A stretch of DNA of 64,000 bases from Mycobacteriales bacterium (lineage in GTDB: Bacteria; Actinomycetota; Actinomycetes; JAFAQI01): NCBI GenBank assembly GCA_035550055.1, contig DASZRO010000072.1:1-64000 (forward strand), in the 5' to 3' direction. This document shows, one piece after another, positions 30,306 to 39,004 of this stretch. Position numbers and translations under genes: made by a program. Within the stretch, counting starts at the first letter, position 1. Each line of letters opens with the position of its first letter. The notes under the pieces are model-generated. The model was not told the origin of the DNA. It saw only the letters and a list, made by a program, of their open reading frames with translations, and did no database searches.

Positions 30306-31376
30306 TCAGGGCAACGGGCTGAACCGGACGGCGCCGTCCTGGATCGTGACGTCGTTCCAGATCCGGATCCCCGCGCCGAGCTCGTTGTTCGCGCCGATCA
30401 TCGCGCCCTCGCCGATGACCGCCGAGGTCACCACGCTGCGCTGCCCGATGACCGCCCGGCGGCCCACCAGGGAGTCGACCACGTTCGCACCCGCCTGGAC
30501 GTGCACGCCGTCGCCGAGGACCGAGCCGCTCACCTGCGCGCCCGCGTCGACCCGGGCACGCGGACCGATCACCGATCCCCCGGTGACGACCGCGCCGGCA
30601 TGCACGATCGCCTCGTCGAGGATCAGCGCTTCGCCCGGAGCGCCCGGCATCGACGGCGAGCCGAGGACGCCGGTCACCACGTCGCGGCTTGCCTGGACGA
30701 AGGCCGCCGGGGTCCCCACGTCGAGCCAGTAGGCGTTCTCGACGTAGCCCAGCAGGATCTCGCCGGCGTCGAGCAGGCCCGGGAAGGTGTCCCGCTCGAC
30801 CGACACCGGCCGGCCTTCCGGAATCGAGTCGATCACCCGCCGGGTGAAGACGTAGCAGCCCGCGTTGATCCGGTTGGTGACCGGCGAGTCGGACTTCTCG
30901 ATGAAGGCCGTCACGCGCGAGTGCGAGTCGGTCGGCACGCACCCGAAGGCACGCGCGTCGTCCACCTCGACCAGGTGCAGCGTCACCGCCGCCTCCCGGC
31001 GTCGGTGCAGCTCGAGCTGGGCACGCAGGTCGTGTCCGGACAGCACGTCGCCGTTGAGCACCAGCACCGGGTCGTCCGGTCCGGACTCGAGCCGCTTCGT
31101 GACGTGGCGAATCCCACCACCCGTGCCCAGCGGCTCGGTCTCGGTCACGAAGTCGATGCGGACCCCGAGCTCCTTGCCGCTGCCGAAGTGCTCATGGAAC
31201 ACCTCCGGCCGGTACGACGTCGCCAGCACGATGTGGTCGACGCCCGAGTCGCGCAGCCGCGCGAGCTGGTGCTCGAGGAACGGCGCACCCGCGAAGGGCA
31301 GCATCGGCTTCGGCGTGCGCAACGTCAGCGGCTGCAGGCGGGTTCCCTGGCCACCGACCAGGACGACGGCTTCCAC
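30306..31376 (-). CDS. Mannose-1-phosphate guanylyltransferase-like nucleotidyltransferase
   Basis: A 356-residue sugar nucleotidyltransferase. The GT-A-like N-terminus has the signature VLVGGQGTRLQPLTLRTPKP, with LVLNGDVLSGHDL as the metal-binding Asp region. The C-terminus is a left-handed beta-helix of hexapeptide repeats (from about residue 245: IVHAGAVVTGGSVIGPRARV). Synteny with Rv3264c suggests GDP-mannose formation from mannose-1-phosphate, the product of manB at 19091. NDP-glucose or glucose-1-phosphate specificity cannot be excluded. The GTG at 31376 gives the motif at residues 5-20. It lies 13 bases after the glycosyltransferase stop, likely one operon. Confidence 0.86.
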   Translation of the reverse strand: MEAVVLVGGQGTRLQPLTLRTPKPMLPFAGAPFLEHQLARLRDSGVDHIVLATSYRPEVFHEHFGSGKELGVRIDFVTETEPLGTGGGIRHVTKRLESGPDDPVLVLNGDVLSGHDLRAQLELHRRREAAVTLHLVEVDDARAFGCVPTDSHSRVTAFIEKSDSPVTNRINAGCYVFTRRVIDSIPEGRPVSVERDTFPGLLDAGEILLGYVENAYWLDVGTPAAFVQASRDVVTGVLGSPSMPGAPGEALILDEAIVHAGAVVTGGSVIGPRARVDAGAQVSGSVLGDGVHVQAGANVVDSLVGRRAVIGQRSVVTSAVIGEGAMIGANNELGAGIRIWNDVTIQDGAVRFSPLP

Positions 31377-31389
31377 AGCGGGAATCCAA

Positions 31390-32517
31390 TCAGGCTTGCG
31401 AGACCGCGCGCGCGTAGGCCGCGAGGTGCGCCTCCGCGCTGGCAGCCCAGGTGAACTCGCGGGCCCGGGCGAGTGCGGCGTCGCCGAGCGCGCGCCGCCG
31501 CGTTGCGTCGTCGAGCAGTGCGGACAACGCCGTCCCGATCGAGGCCGAGTCGGGCTCGGTGTAGGCGACGGCGTCACCGCCGACCTCCGGCAGCGAGAGC
31601 CGCTGCGTGGTGAGGACCGGCGTGCCGCAGGCCATCGCCTCGAGGACCGGCAGTCCGAACCCTTCGCCGTGGCTCGGGAACGCGACCACGGTCGCGCCGC
31701 CGAGATAGCCCGGCAGGTCGGCGAAGCGCAGGTAGCCGGGGCGGACCACCCGCAGGTGGCTCGGCACCTCGGCGACGGCGGCGTCGACGTCCTCGTCCCA
31801 GCCGCGGCCACCCGCGAGGACCAGCGCGGGCGGGTCGTCGCGCCAGCTCACCGCCTCGACCCAGCCGCGGATCAGTGCCGGCACGTTCTTGCGAGGCTCG
31901 AGCACGCCGAGGAACGCGACGTAGTCGCCACGGATGCCCAGCCGCGCGGCCACCCGGGCACGCTCGGCCTCTGTCGGCGGGTGGAACAGCTGCGGATCGA
32001 CGCCGTGGTAGGCGACGTCGAGCATCGTCGGGTCCGCGTCGAGGACCCTGACCAGCTCGTCTCGGGTCGCCTTGCTCGGCACGATCACCCGGGTCGCCCG
32101 GCGCAGCGCGGTGCGAATCGCCGATCGGAAGAAGGTGCCCTTGACCGCCGCGATGGCTTCGGGCGAGGTGAAGAAGGTCGCGTCGTGAATGGTGACGACC
32201 ACCGGCCGGCCGGCACGCAGCGGCATCGTGTAGTGCGGCGAGTGGATGACCTCGACGGCCAGCTGCTGCGCGACGAGCGGAAGGCCGGTCTGCTCCCAGG
32301 CGAGGCGAGCCGGGCGGTGCGCGATTGCCGGCGGCCCGGGCACGATCGTCGCTTGCGGCGCCACGAGCGCGTAGCGCTCGGCATCGGCCCGCTGGCAGAC
32401 GATCGCAAGGTCGGCACCTGCGGCGCCCAGCGCGCCCAGCAGGCCGTCGACGTATCGCCCCACCCCACCGCGATCAGCGGGCACAGCGGTCGCGTCGACC
32501 AGCACTCGGGGGGCCAC
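31390..32517 (-). CDS. GT4-type (GT-B) glycosyltransferase
   Basis: A 375-residue retaining glycosyltransferase. The N-terminal glycine-rich loop is DATAVPADRGGVGRYVDGLL. The C-terminal donor domain has VAFLGVLEPRKNVPALIRGW and the family 4 EX7E motif in FPSHGEGFGLPVLEAMACGT. It probably transfers mannose or another hexose from an NDP-sugar to an envelope acceptor, in line with the guanylyltransferase downstream. GTG 32517 is strongly supported by GGGAGGGAG at good spacing; the ATG-like start at 32574 would add a non-conserved N-terminus. Confidence 0.88.
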   Translation of the reverse strand: MAPRVLVDATAVPADRGGVGRYVDGLLGALGAAGADLAIVCQRADAERYALVAPQATIVPGPPAIAHRPARLAWEQTGLPLVAQQLAVEVIHSPHYTMPLRAGRPVVVTIHDATFFTSPEAIAAVKGTFFRSAIRTALRRATRVIVPSKATRDELVRVLDADPTMLDVAYHGVDPQLFHPPTEAERARVAARLGIRGDYVAFLGVLEPRKNVPALIRGWVEAVSWRDDPPALVLAGGRGWDEDVDAAVAEVPSHLRVVRPGYLRFADLPGYLGGATVVAFPSHGEGFGLPVLEAMACGTPVLTTQRLSLPEVGGDAVAYTEPDSASIGTALSALLDDATRRRALGDAALARAREFTWAASAEAHLAAYARAVSQA

Positions 32518-32582
32518 GAGCGGCTCCCTCCCCGTCTGATCTCGTACGAACTTGCTCGAAGTTGGTTGCCTCACTCAGCGTA

Positions 32583-32603
32583 CCGTCGTAAGCCGCCGTC
32601 GTA
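32583..32603. repeat. Short direct repeat in a divergent promoter region
   Basis: CCGTCGTA occurs twice (32583-32590 and 32596-32603), 13 bases apart, in the 102-base gap between the glycosyltransferase and the TIGR03089 gene. It could be a binding site for a dimeric regulator, but the word is common in this genome. A small AACTT/AAGTT inverted repeat lies nearby at about 32548-32565. Confidence 0.3.
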
Positions 32604-32619
32604 CGTGCATCCTCTACAC

Positions 32620-33222
32620 GTGGCGACACCCTTCGATCTGTTGACTCGCGAGCTGCGCCGAGACGGTTCACGGCCGTTCATCACCTGGTACGGCGACGAG
32701 CCCGGCCAGCGCGTCGAGCTGTCGGTCGCCACGACGGCCAACTGGGTGGCCAAGATCGCCGGATACATCGACGACGAGCTCGACGTCGACGAACCGATCG
32801 TCGTCCCGGCGGCACTGCACTGGATCAGCGCCGTCGCACTGCTCGCGGCGTGGGCGGCCGGAGCCGACGTCGCGACCGCACTAAGCCCCGGTGGTCAGCG
32901 CCTCGAGCTGCCGCTCGACCCGATGGGCGCCGGGCTGTCACGGCTGGTCGCCGCCTATCCCGACGCCTTCTCGTCGCCGAACCCCTCGGGCGAGGACGTG
33001 GTCGAGGCTGCCCGCGGGGCGGTTCCGGAGGCGGCGAGGGTCCTCACCGCGTCGCCGCTGGCCGGACCGGGGCTCGTGTGGGGACTGGTCGGCCCGCTCC
33101 TCGCGCAGGGCTCGGCCGTGTACTGCGCCGCGGACGCAGCCGGCCTGGCCGAGCGCGCCGCCGCGGAACGGGTGACCCACACCGCGGGGGTCGACCTAAC
33201 CGGCCTCCCGCGACTGGGCTAG
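32620..33222 (+). CDS. TIGR03089-family protein
   Basis: A 200-residue actinobacterial protein that resembles the N-terminal part of an acyl/AMP-forming synthetase but is too short to adenylate. Visible features are DGSRPFITWYGDEPGQRVEL, VELS..TTANWVAKIAGYIDDEL and VPAALHWISAVALLAAWAAG, matching the family. It is syntenic with Rv3268. The GTG at 32620 has no ribosome site. Its last 27 bases overlap the 3' end of the convergent acetoacetyl-CoA synthetase gene. Function unknown. Confidence 0.82.
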   Translation: MATPFDLLTRELRRDGSRPFITWYGDEPGQRVELSVATTANWVAKIAGYIDDELDVDEPIVVPAALHWISAVALLAAWAAGADVATALSPGGQRLELPLDPMGAGLSRLVAAYPDAFSSPNPSGEDVVEAARGAVPEAARVLTASPLAGPGLVWGLVGPLLAQGSAVYCAADAAGLAERAAAERVTHTAGVDLTGLPRLG

Positions 33223-35163
33223 CTCGACGAACGGCGCCAGCGACGACGCGTCGGCCAGCGCGCCCTTCGACACCGCGCGGTCGACCGGCGTCCCGGCGAG
33301 GATCCGCTTCACGGGCACCTCGCACTTCTTGCCGTTGATCGTCCGGGGCACGACCGGCACGGCGAGGACCTCGTCGGGGACGTGCCGCGGCGACAGCTGT
33401 GACCGGGTGACGCGCCGGATCTCGGCCGTGAGCTCCGCCAGGTCCGCGCCGTCGCCGGGCACGACGAAGAGCAACAGCTTGCCCTCGGTGCCCGCCGCCG
33501 AGGTGTCGATGACGAGCGAGTCGGCCACGCCGGGCAGCGCCTCGACGACCCGGTAGAACTCCGACGTGCCCATCCGCACCCCGCCGCGGTTGAGCGTCGA
33601 GTCACTGCGGCCGTAGATCACGCACGAGCCGTCGGCGGCGAACTTCACCCAGTCGCCGTGCCGCCACACGCCGGGGTAGGTCTCGTAGTACGCCTCGCGC
33701 AACCTCGAGCCGTCGTCGTCGTTCCAGAACCCGACCGGCATCGACGGCATCGGCGCGGTGATGACGAGCTCTCCCACCTCGTCGACGACCTCGTTGCCGG
33801 CTTCGTCGAAGGCCGCCACCGCGCAGCCGAGCAGCCGGGCCGGGATCACCCCGGCGCGGACCGGCAGGCTGGGCGCGCCGCCGACGAAGGCGGTGCAGAC
33901 GTCGGTGCCGCCCGACAGCGAGGACAACATCACCTCGCCCACCGCCTCGTAGACCCAGGCGAACCCTTCGGGCGGCAGCGGCGCCCCGGTCGAGCCGACG
34001 GTGCGAAGCGCCGAGAGGTCGACCTCACGCGCCGGCGCGAGGCCCGCCTTCTGGCAGGCCTGGATGAACGGCGCGCCGAGGCCGAGACAGGTGATGGCGG
34101 CACGCTCGGCGAGCCGCCAGATCGTCATCTGGTCGGGGAAGGCCGGGTTCCCGTCGTACAGCACGATGGCCGAGCCGACCGCGAGCCCGGACACGAGCAG
34201 GTTCCACATCATCCAGCCGGTCGTGCTGAACCAGAAGAACCGGTCGCCCGGGCCGAGGTCGAGGTGGAGGGCGAGCTGTTTGGCGTGCTCGATGAGCATC
34301 CCGCCGTGACCGTGCAGGATCGGCTTCGGCAGACCGGTCGTGCCCGAGGAGTAAAGGACCCACAGCGGGTCCGCGAAGGCCATCGGCTCGAACGCGAGCG
34401 TCCCGCCGCAGGCCAGCAGCTCATGCCACGACGTCGCGCGGTCGAGCCGCGCAGCCGGGTCGAGGTAGGGCACCAGCACCGTCTCGCGCAACGTGGGGAG
34501 CTGGCGGCGCAGCTGCTCGACCGTCGCGGTCACGTCGAACCGCTTGCCGCCGTAGTGATAGCCGTCGACCGTGAACAACACCGCCGGCTCGATCTGGGTG
34601 AAGCGATCGGCGATCGCCGTCGGCCCGAAGTCGGGCGAGCAGCTGGACCAGATCGCACCGAGTGAGGCCGTCGCGAGCATCGCCACGAGCGCCTCGACGC
34701 CGTTCGGCAGCAGCGCGACGACGCGATCACCCTTGCCGATGCCGTGCTCGACCAGCCAGGTCCGCACCGCCGCGACCTGGGTGCGCAGCTCGCGCCACGT
34801 GAGCTGCACCTCGCGGCCGTCCTCCCGCGCGGCGAAGACCGCCAGCACGTCTTTCTCGACCGGAGCGAGCGGATAGAGCAGGTGCTCGGCGTAGTTGGTC
34901 CGGCCGCCGGCGAACCAGGTCGCGCCCGGCATCTGGGTGCCGTCGAGCACCGCGTCGTACGCCGTCGACCAGCGCAGGCCGAGCCAGTTGTCGAGCGCAC
35001 CCCAGAAGTCGGACAGGTTGTCGACCGACCACTGATGGAGCTCGGCGTAGGAGCTGAGCTCCAGGCCGCGCTCGCTGGCCAGCCACCGCTGGAAGTCGGC
35101 CAACCGTGAGCTGCTGATCCGCTCGGCGCTGGGCGTCCAGAGCAGCTCGCCTTCGGACGTCAC
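33196..35163 (-). CDS. Acetoacetyl-CoA synthetase (acetoacetate-CoA ligase)
   Basis: AMP-forming ligase that activates acetoacetate. The 655 residues match the family length, and the protein follows the acetoacetate branch with WSVDNLSDFWGALDNWLG near the start and ATWFAGGRTNYAEHLL. The adenylation core motifs are LYSSGTTGLPKPILHGHGG (P-loop), FWFSTTGWMMWN, GGTDVCTAFVG and YGRSDSTLNRGGVRMGTSEF; the catalytic Lys lies in TINGKKCEVPVKRIL. The GTG at 35163 has a TAGCGT box six bases upstream. It may use acetoacetate released by the HMG-CoA lyase at 52889. Downstream it overlaps the convergent TIGR03089 gene. Confidence 0.93.
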   Translation of the reverse strand: MTSEGELLWTPSAERISSSRLADFQRWLASERGLELSSYAELHQWSVDNLSDFWGALDNWLGLRWSTAYDAVLDGTQMPGATWFAGGRTNYAEHLLYPLAPVEKDVLAVFAAREDGREVQLTWRELRTQVAAVRTWLVEHGIGKGDRVVALLPNGVEALVAMLATASLGAIWSSCSPDFGPTAIADRFTQIEPAVLFTVDGYHYGGKRFDVTATVEQLRRQLPTLRETVLVPYLDPAARLDRATSWHELLACGGTLAFEPMAFADPLWVLYSSGTTGLPKPILHGHGGMLIEHAKQLALHLDLGPGDRFFWFSTTGWMMWNLLVSGLAVGSAIVLYDGNPAFPDQMTIWRLAERAAITCLGLGAPFIQACQKAGLAPAREVDLSALRTVGSTGAPLPPEGFAWVYEAVGEVMLSSLSGGTDVCTAFVGGAPSLPVRAGVIPARLLGCAVAAFDEAGNEVVDEVGELVITAPMPSMPVGFWNDDDGSRLREAYYETYPGVWRHGDWVKFAADGSCVIYGRSDSTLNRGGVRMGTSEFYRVVEALPGVADSLVIDTSAAGTEGKLLLFVVPGDGADLAELTAEIRRVTRSQLSPRHVPDEVLAVPVVPRTINGKKCEVPVKRILAGTPVDRAVSKGALADASSLAPFVELAQSREAG

Positions 35164-35169
35164 GGTCGA

Positions 35170-35175
35170 ACGCTA
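35170..35175 (-). promoter_or_regulatory. Predicted -10 box for acetoacetyl-CoA synthetase
   Basis: Minus-strand TAGCGT six bases before GTG 35163. It overlaps the last bases of the ferrochelatase gene, so the synthetase can be transcribed on its own although the genes are only nine bases apart. Confidence 0.45.
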
Positions 35176-36189
35176 GCGAGTCGCGACGCGGCAGCAGCCC
35201 GCCGGGCAGACGTCGTGGGCGGGGCCGATCACCGACATCGCACGGCGAGGGGCGGCGCGGTCCAACCGCTCCTGGACCAGCTCGCGCACCATCTCGACGA
35301 ACCGCGGGTCACCGGCCGGCGGCGCGGTGCGATGGAACCCGATCCCGAGCTCAGCCGCCGTCGCGGCGGCCTCCACGTCGAGGTCCCAGCGCACTTCGAT
35401 GTGGTCGCTGATGAAGCCGATCGGGACGACCACGACGTCGCTCACGCCGTCAGCGGCAAGGTCACGCAGCGCATCGTTGACGTCCGGTGTGAGCCACGCC
35501 ACCGACGGCGGACCACTGCGGCTGCAGTAGGCGAGGACGTGCCCGATGTGGTCAGCGGCGGCCGCTACCAGCTCGGCCGCCGCGGCAAGCTGCGCGACGT
35601 ACAAACCGCCGTTCGGTCCGGCCGCCGCCGCCATCGCTTCGGGAATCGAGTGGGCGACGAACACCAGCCTGGTCGTGGCGTGCCGCGACGGGTCGATCGA
35701 GGCGACGGCCTCGCGCACCGCGTCCCGCTGTGGCTCGATGAACCCGGGGTGGTCGAAGAAGTGGCGCAGCTTGTGCAGCTCGGGAGCCGTTGGCCCGAGC
35801 GGCGCCGCAGCAGCGGCGAGGTCGTCCTGGTACTGGCGGCAGGCCGAGTACGACGCATACGCCGAGGTGACGAAGACCAGGGCGTTGCGGACGCCGTCAG
35901 CCGCCATCTCCGCAGCGACGTCGCCGACGTACGGGCGCCAGTTGCGGTTGCCGAGGTAGACCGGGAGACCGAGACCGGACGCGGCGAAGTCGGCGCGGAC
36001 CGCCGCGACGAGAGCGCGGTTCTGGGCGTTGATCGGTGAGACCCCGCCGAAGTGCAGGTAGTGCTCGGCGACGGCTTCCAGGCGCGCTCGCGGCACGTCA
36101 CGGCCACGGGTGACGTTCTCCAGGAACGGCATGACGTCGTCCGGCCCCTCGGGACCTCCGAAGGACAGGACCAGCAGCGCGTCGTACAT
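35173..36189 (-). CDS. hemH: Ferrochelatase (coproporphyrin ferrochelatase type)
   Basis: Inserts Fe2+ into the porphyrin in the last steps of haem synthesis; actinobacterial enzymes act on coproporphyrin III (CpfC). The 338 residues show LLVLSFGGPEGPDDVMPFLE, the catalytic His in VFVAHSIPEAMA, and IGFISDHIEVRWDLD with the metal-site Glu. The C-terminus ends CPAGCC, Cys residues that hold the [2Fe-2S] cluster typical of actinobacterial enzymes. It lies between an acyl-CoA dehydrogenase and acetoacetyl-CoA synthetase, spaced 10 and 9 bases, probably one transcription unit; no other haem gene is in the window. Confidence 0.95.
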   Translation of the reverse strand: MYDALLVLSFGGPEGPDDVMPFLENVTRGRDVPRARLEAVAEHYLHFGGVSPINAQNRALVAAVRADFAASGLGLPVYLGNRNWRPYVGDVAAEMAADGVRNALVFVTSAYASYSACRQYQDDLAAAAAPLGPTAPELHKLRHFFDHPGFIEPQRDAVREAVASIDPSRHATTRLVFVAHSIPEAMAAAAGPNGGLYVAQLAAAAELVAAAADHIGHVLAYCSRSGPPSVAWLTPDVNDALRDLAADGVSDVVVVPIGFISDHIEVRWDLDVEAAATAAELGIGFHRTAPPAGDPRFVEMVRELVQERLDRAAPRRAMSVIGPAHDVCPAGCCRVATR

Positions 36190-36199
36190 CTGCGCCGCG

Positions 36200-37369
36200 C
36201 TAGCGCAGCGGGTTCGCCTTGAGCAGGTTGCGGGACATGACCATGCGCAGGATCTGGTTGGTGCCTTCGTAGATCTGGGTGATCTTGGCGTCGCGCATCA
36301 TCCGCTCGAGCGGGAAGTCGCGGGTGTAGCCGTAGCCGCCGAGCAGCTGTACGCCGTTGGTCGTGACCTCCATCGCCGTGTCCGACGCGAAGCACTTCGC
36401 AGCGGCGGACATGAAGGTGAGGTTCGTCTCGAGCCGTTCCGACATCGCCGCCGCCTGGTAGATCAGCGACCGCGCCGCCTCGGTCTTCATCGCCATGTCG
36501 GCGAGGATGAACGAGACGCCTTGGAACTCGGCGATCGGCTTGCCGAACTGCTTGCGCTCCTGGACGTAGCGGGTGCAGTAGTCGACCGCGCCCTGGGCCA
36601 GGCCGAGCGCCTGCGCGCCGATCGTCAGCCGGGTGTGGTCGAGGGTCTTCAGGGCGGTCTTGAAGCCGGTCCCCTCCTCGCCGATCATCCGGTCGGCCGG
36701 CACCCGCACGTTGTCGAAGTAGACCTCCGCCGTGGGCGAGCCCTTGATGCCCAGCTTCTTCTCCGGAGCGCCGAAGCTCACCCCCGCGTCGTCCTTCTCG
36801 ACGACGAACGCCGAGATGCCGTTCGGGCCCTTGTTCGGGTCCGTCACGGCCATCACCGTGTAGAACTTCGAGACTCCCGCGTTGGTGATCCAGCGCTTGG
36901 TGCCGTTGAGGACGTAGCTGTCGCCGTCGCGTACAGCACGGGTCTTCATGCCCGCCGCGTCACTGCCGGCTTCGGGCTCCGACAGGCAGTAGCTGAACAT
37001 GCCCTCGCCGCTGGCCAGCCGCGGCAGATAGGCCCGCTTGAGGTCCTCGCCACCGGAGAGCAGCAGCCCCATCGTGCCGAGCTTGTTGACGGCCGGGATG
37101 AGTGAGGACGCGCCGCAGGCGCGGGCAACCTCTTCGATCACGATCGCCGAGGCGATCGCGTCCGCGCCGACCCCGTCGTACTCCTCGGGGACGTGTACGG
37201 CGTGCAGCTGTGCCGCGACGAGCGCGTCATGGACGTCCCAGGGGAACTCGGCCTTCTCGTCGATCTCGGCGGCGCGCGGCGCGATCTTGTCGTCGGCGAG
37301 CTCACGAACCGTCTTGCGGAGCAGCTGGTGCTCTTCGGGCAACGTGTAGAGGTCGAAAGCCTGGTTCAC
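36200..37369 (-). CDS. Acyl-CoA dehydrogenase (short-chain, FadE25-like)
   Basis: A 389-residue FAD enzyme of beta-oxidation or branched-chain acyl-CoA breakdown. It has the flavin-binding FSYCLSEPEAGSDAAGM, WITNAGVSKFY, VQERKQFGKPIAEFQ and VQLLGGYGYTRDFPLERMMRD. The catalytic base is Glu in YEGTNQILRMVM. The start GTG 37369 has a TACGAT box six bases upstream, so it is probably leaderless; it is divergent from the UDP-sugar dehydrogenase, with both promoters in a 64-base gap. It is likely co-transcribed with hemH. Confidence 0.93.
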   Translation of the reverse strand: MNQAFDLYTLPEEHQLLRKTVRELADDKIAPRAAEIDEKAEFPWDVHDALVAAQLHAVHVPEEYDGVGADAIASAIVIEEVARACGASSLIPAVNKLGTMGLLLSGGEDLKRAYLPRLASGEGMFSYCLSEPEAGSDAAGMKTRAVRDGDSYVLNGTKRWITNAGVSKFYTVMAVTDPNKGPNGISAFVVEKDDAGVSFGAPEKKLGIKGSPTAEVYFDNVRVPADRMIGEEGTGFKTALKTLDHTRLTIGAQALGLAQGAVDYCTRYVQERKQFGKPIAEFQGVSFILADMAMKTEAARSLIYQAAAMSERLETNLTFMSAAAKCFASDTAMEVTTNGVQLLGGYGYTRDFPLERMMRDAKITQIYEGTNQILRMVMSRNLLKANPLR

Positions 37370-37375
37370 GCAGCC

Positions 37376-37381
37376 ATCGTA
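37376..37381 (-). promoter_or_regulatory. Predicted -10 box for the FadE25-like gene
   Basis: Minus-strand TACGAT six bases before GTG 37369, no ribosome site between. It shares a 64-base divergent gap with the box at 37421. Confidence 0.5.
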
Positions 37382-37420
37382 GGTGGATTCCTAGGACGTC
37401 CGACCAATCGGTGAGTCGCT

Positions 37421-37426
37421 TATGCT
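37421..37426 (+). promoter_or_regulatory. Predicted -10 box for the UDP-sugar dehydrogenase gene
   Basis: TATGCT seven bases before ATG 37434. An in-frame ATG lies inside the box itself at 37422, so the box argues for the downstream start. Confidence 0.52.
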
Positions 37427-37433
37427 TTGCGCG

Positions 37434-38756
37434 ATGACCGGCCCCCGGATGACGGTTCTCGGCACGGGCTACCTCGGCGCGACCCACGCGGTCTGCATGG
37501 CATCGCTCGGATTCGACGTCGTCGGAGTCGACGTCGACGAGTCGAAGATCGCCCGGCTCAGCGGCGGCGAGGTCCCGTTCTACGAGCCGGGCCTGGAACC
37601 GTTGCTGCAGAAGACCTTGGAGAGCGGCCGGCTGCGCTTCACGACGTCGTATGAGGAGGCGGCGGACTTCGGCGACGTCCACTTCCTGTGCGTCGGCACC
37701 CCACAGAAGGAGCACGAGTACGCCGCCGACCTCGACTTCGTCTACGACGCCGTCACGAGCCTCGCGCCGCTGCTGCGGCGGCCGTGCGTGTTCGCCGGCA
37801 AGTCGACCGTGCCGGTGGGTACGGCGGAGCGGATCGCGGCGCGCATCGCCTCGACCGCGCCCGCCGCCGAGTCCGTCGAGCTGGTGTGGAACCCGGAGTT
37901 CCTGCGGGAGGGCTACGCCGTCGAAGACACCCTGCGCCCGGATCGGCTGGTCTTCGGCGTGTCCTCGGCTCGCGGCGAGGAGGCCATGCGGGAGGCGTTC
38001 GCGCCGGTCATCGCCAACGGCACCCCGGTGGTCGTCACCGACCTCGCCACCGCGCAGCTGGTCAAGGTGGCCGCCAACGCGTTCCTCGCGACGAAGATCT
38101 CCTTCATCAATGCGATGGCCGAGGTGTGCGAGGTGACCCACGCCGACGTGACCAAGCTCTCGGAAGCGCTCTCGCACGACAACCGCATCGGCGGGAGGTT
38201 CCTCAACGCCGGGCTGGGCTTCGGCGGCGGGTGCCTCCCGAAGGACATCCGCGCGTTCATGGCGCGAGCGGGTGAGCTCGGCGTCGACCAGGCGTTGACG
38301 TTTCTGACCGAGGTCGACGCGATCAACCTGCGGCGGCGGACCCGCATGGTCGACCTCGCTCGCGAGCTGCTCGACGAGACGGTGACCGGCCGTCGAATCG
38401 GCGTACTCGGCGCCGCCTTCAAGCCCAACAGCGACGACATCCGGGACTCGCCGGCCCTCGACGTGGCGAGCCGGCTCCAGTCGGCCGGCGCCGAGGTCAC
38501 CGTGTACGACCCGGCCGCGATCCCGAACGCCCGCGTCCGCTATCCCGCCCTCAGCTACGCCGAGTCCACGCTCGACGCGGTGCGAGGCGCGGATCTGGTG
38601 CTGCTGCTCACCGAGTGGCTCGAGTTCCGCGAGGCCGATCCGCACGTGCTCGCGGAGGTCGTCGGCGCTCGCAACATCGTGGACGGGCGCAACGCGCTCG
38701 ACCCGCAGCGGTGGCGCGCGGCCGGTTGGACCTACCGTGCGCTCGGCCGGCCGTGA
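37434..38756 (+). CDS. UDP-glucose/GDP-mannose dehydrogenase family protein
   Basis: NAD-dependent enzyme that oxidises the C6 hydroxyl of a nucleotide sugar twice, usually UDP-glucose to UDP-glucuronate. The 440 residues open with the Rossmann motif MTVLGTGYLGATHAVCMASL; FLCVGTPQ and FAGKSTVPVGTAERIA follow. The catalytic Cys is in LGFGGGCLPKDIRAFM, and the C-terminal domain has LGAAFKPNSDDIRDSPALDV. It is monocistronic, so the glycan it feeds is not shown by neighbours. ATG 37434 is chosen from a TATGCT box seven bases upstream. Confidence 0.92.
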   Translation: MTGPRMTVLGTGYLGATHAVCMASLGFDVVGVDVDESKIARLSGGEVPFYEPGLEPLLQKTLESGRLRFTTSYEEAADFGDVHFLCVGTPQKEHEYAADLDFVYDAVTSLAPLLRRPCVFAGKSTVPVGTAERIAARIASTAPAAESVELVWNPEFLREGYAVEDTLRPDRLVFGVSSARGEEAMREAFAPVIANGTPVVVTDLATAQLVKVAANAFLATKISFINAMAEVCEVTHADVTKLSEALSHDNRIGGRFLNAGLGFGGGCLPKDIRAFMARAGELGVDQALTFLTEVDAINLRRRTRMVDLARELLDETVTGRRIGVLGAAFKPNSDDIRDSPALDVASRLQSAGAEVTVYDPAAIPNARVRYPALSYAESTLDAVRGADLVLLLTEWLEFREADPHVLAEVVGARNIVDGRNALDPQRWRAAGWTYRALGRP

Positions 38757-38806
38757 GAACCGCAGCGCGGCGTTAGTCGTCGTTCGCCGCGGGTAGGACA
38801 CCATGC

Positions 38807-38971
38807 ATGTCCGAGGACCTCGACTACGTCGATGAACACGGAATGCGGCTGCTCGCGGAGAAAGTGCCGCTCAGTCTGCTGATCGACCTGGCGACTCCGG
38901 TGCACTCGCGCGAGGTGTACCGCAGCGAGCCCGCTGACACCAGCTGGCTGGTCGCCACCGGCGCGGCTTGA
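38807..38971 (+). CDS. Small acidic protein of unknown function
   Basis: A 54-residue protein beginning MSEDLDYVDEHGMRLLAEKV and continuing into a hydrophobic LSLLIDLATPVHSREVY, with no Cys or membrane segment. The ATG follows GGTAGGAC, a weak ribosome site. It lies between the UDP-sugar dehydrogenase and the convergent menE, with gaps of 50 and 33 bases. The amphipathic pattern and codon usage look like a true gene. I recall similar short actinobacterial proteins without function. No partner is suggested. Confidence 0.55.
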   Translation: MSEDLDYVDEHGMRLLAEKVPLSLLIDLATPVHSREVYRSEPADTSWLVATGAA

Positions 38972-39004
38972 GCTCGACAGCCGGATGACGACCTTCTAGC
39001 GCCG

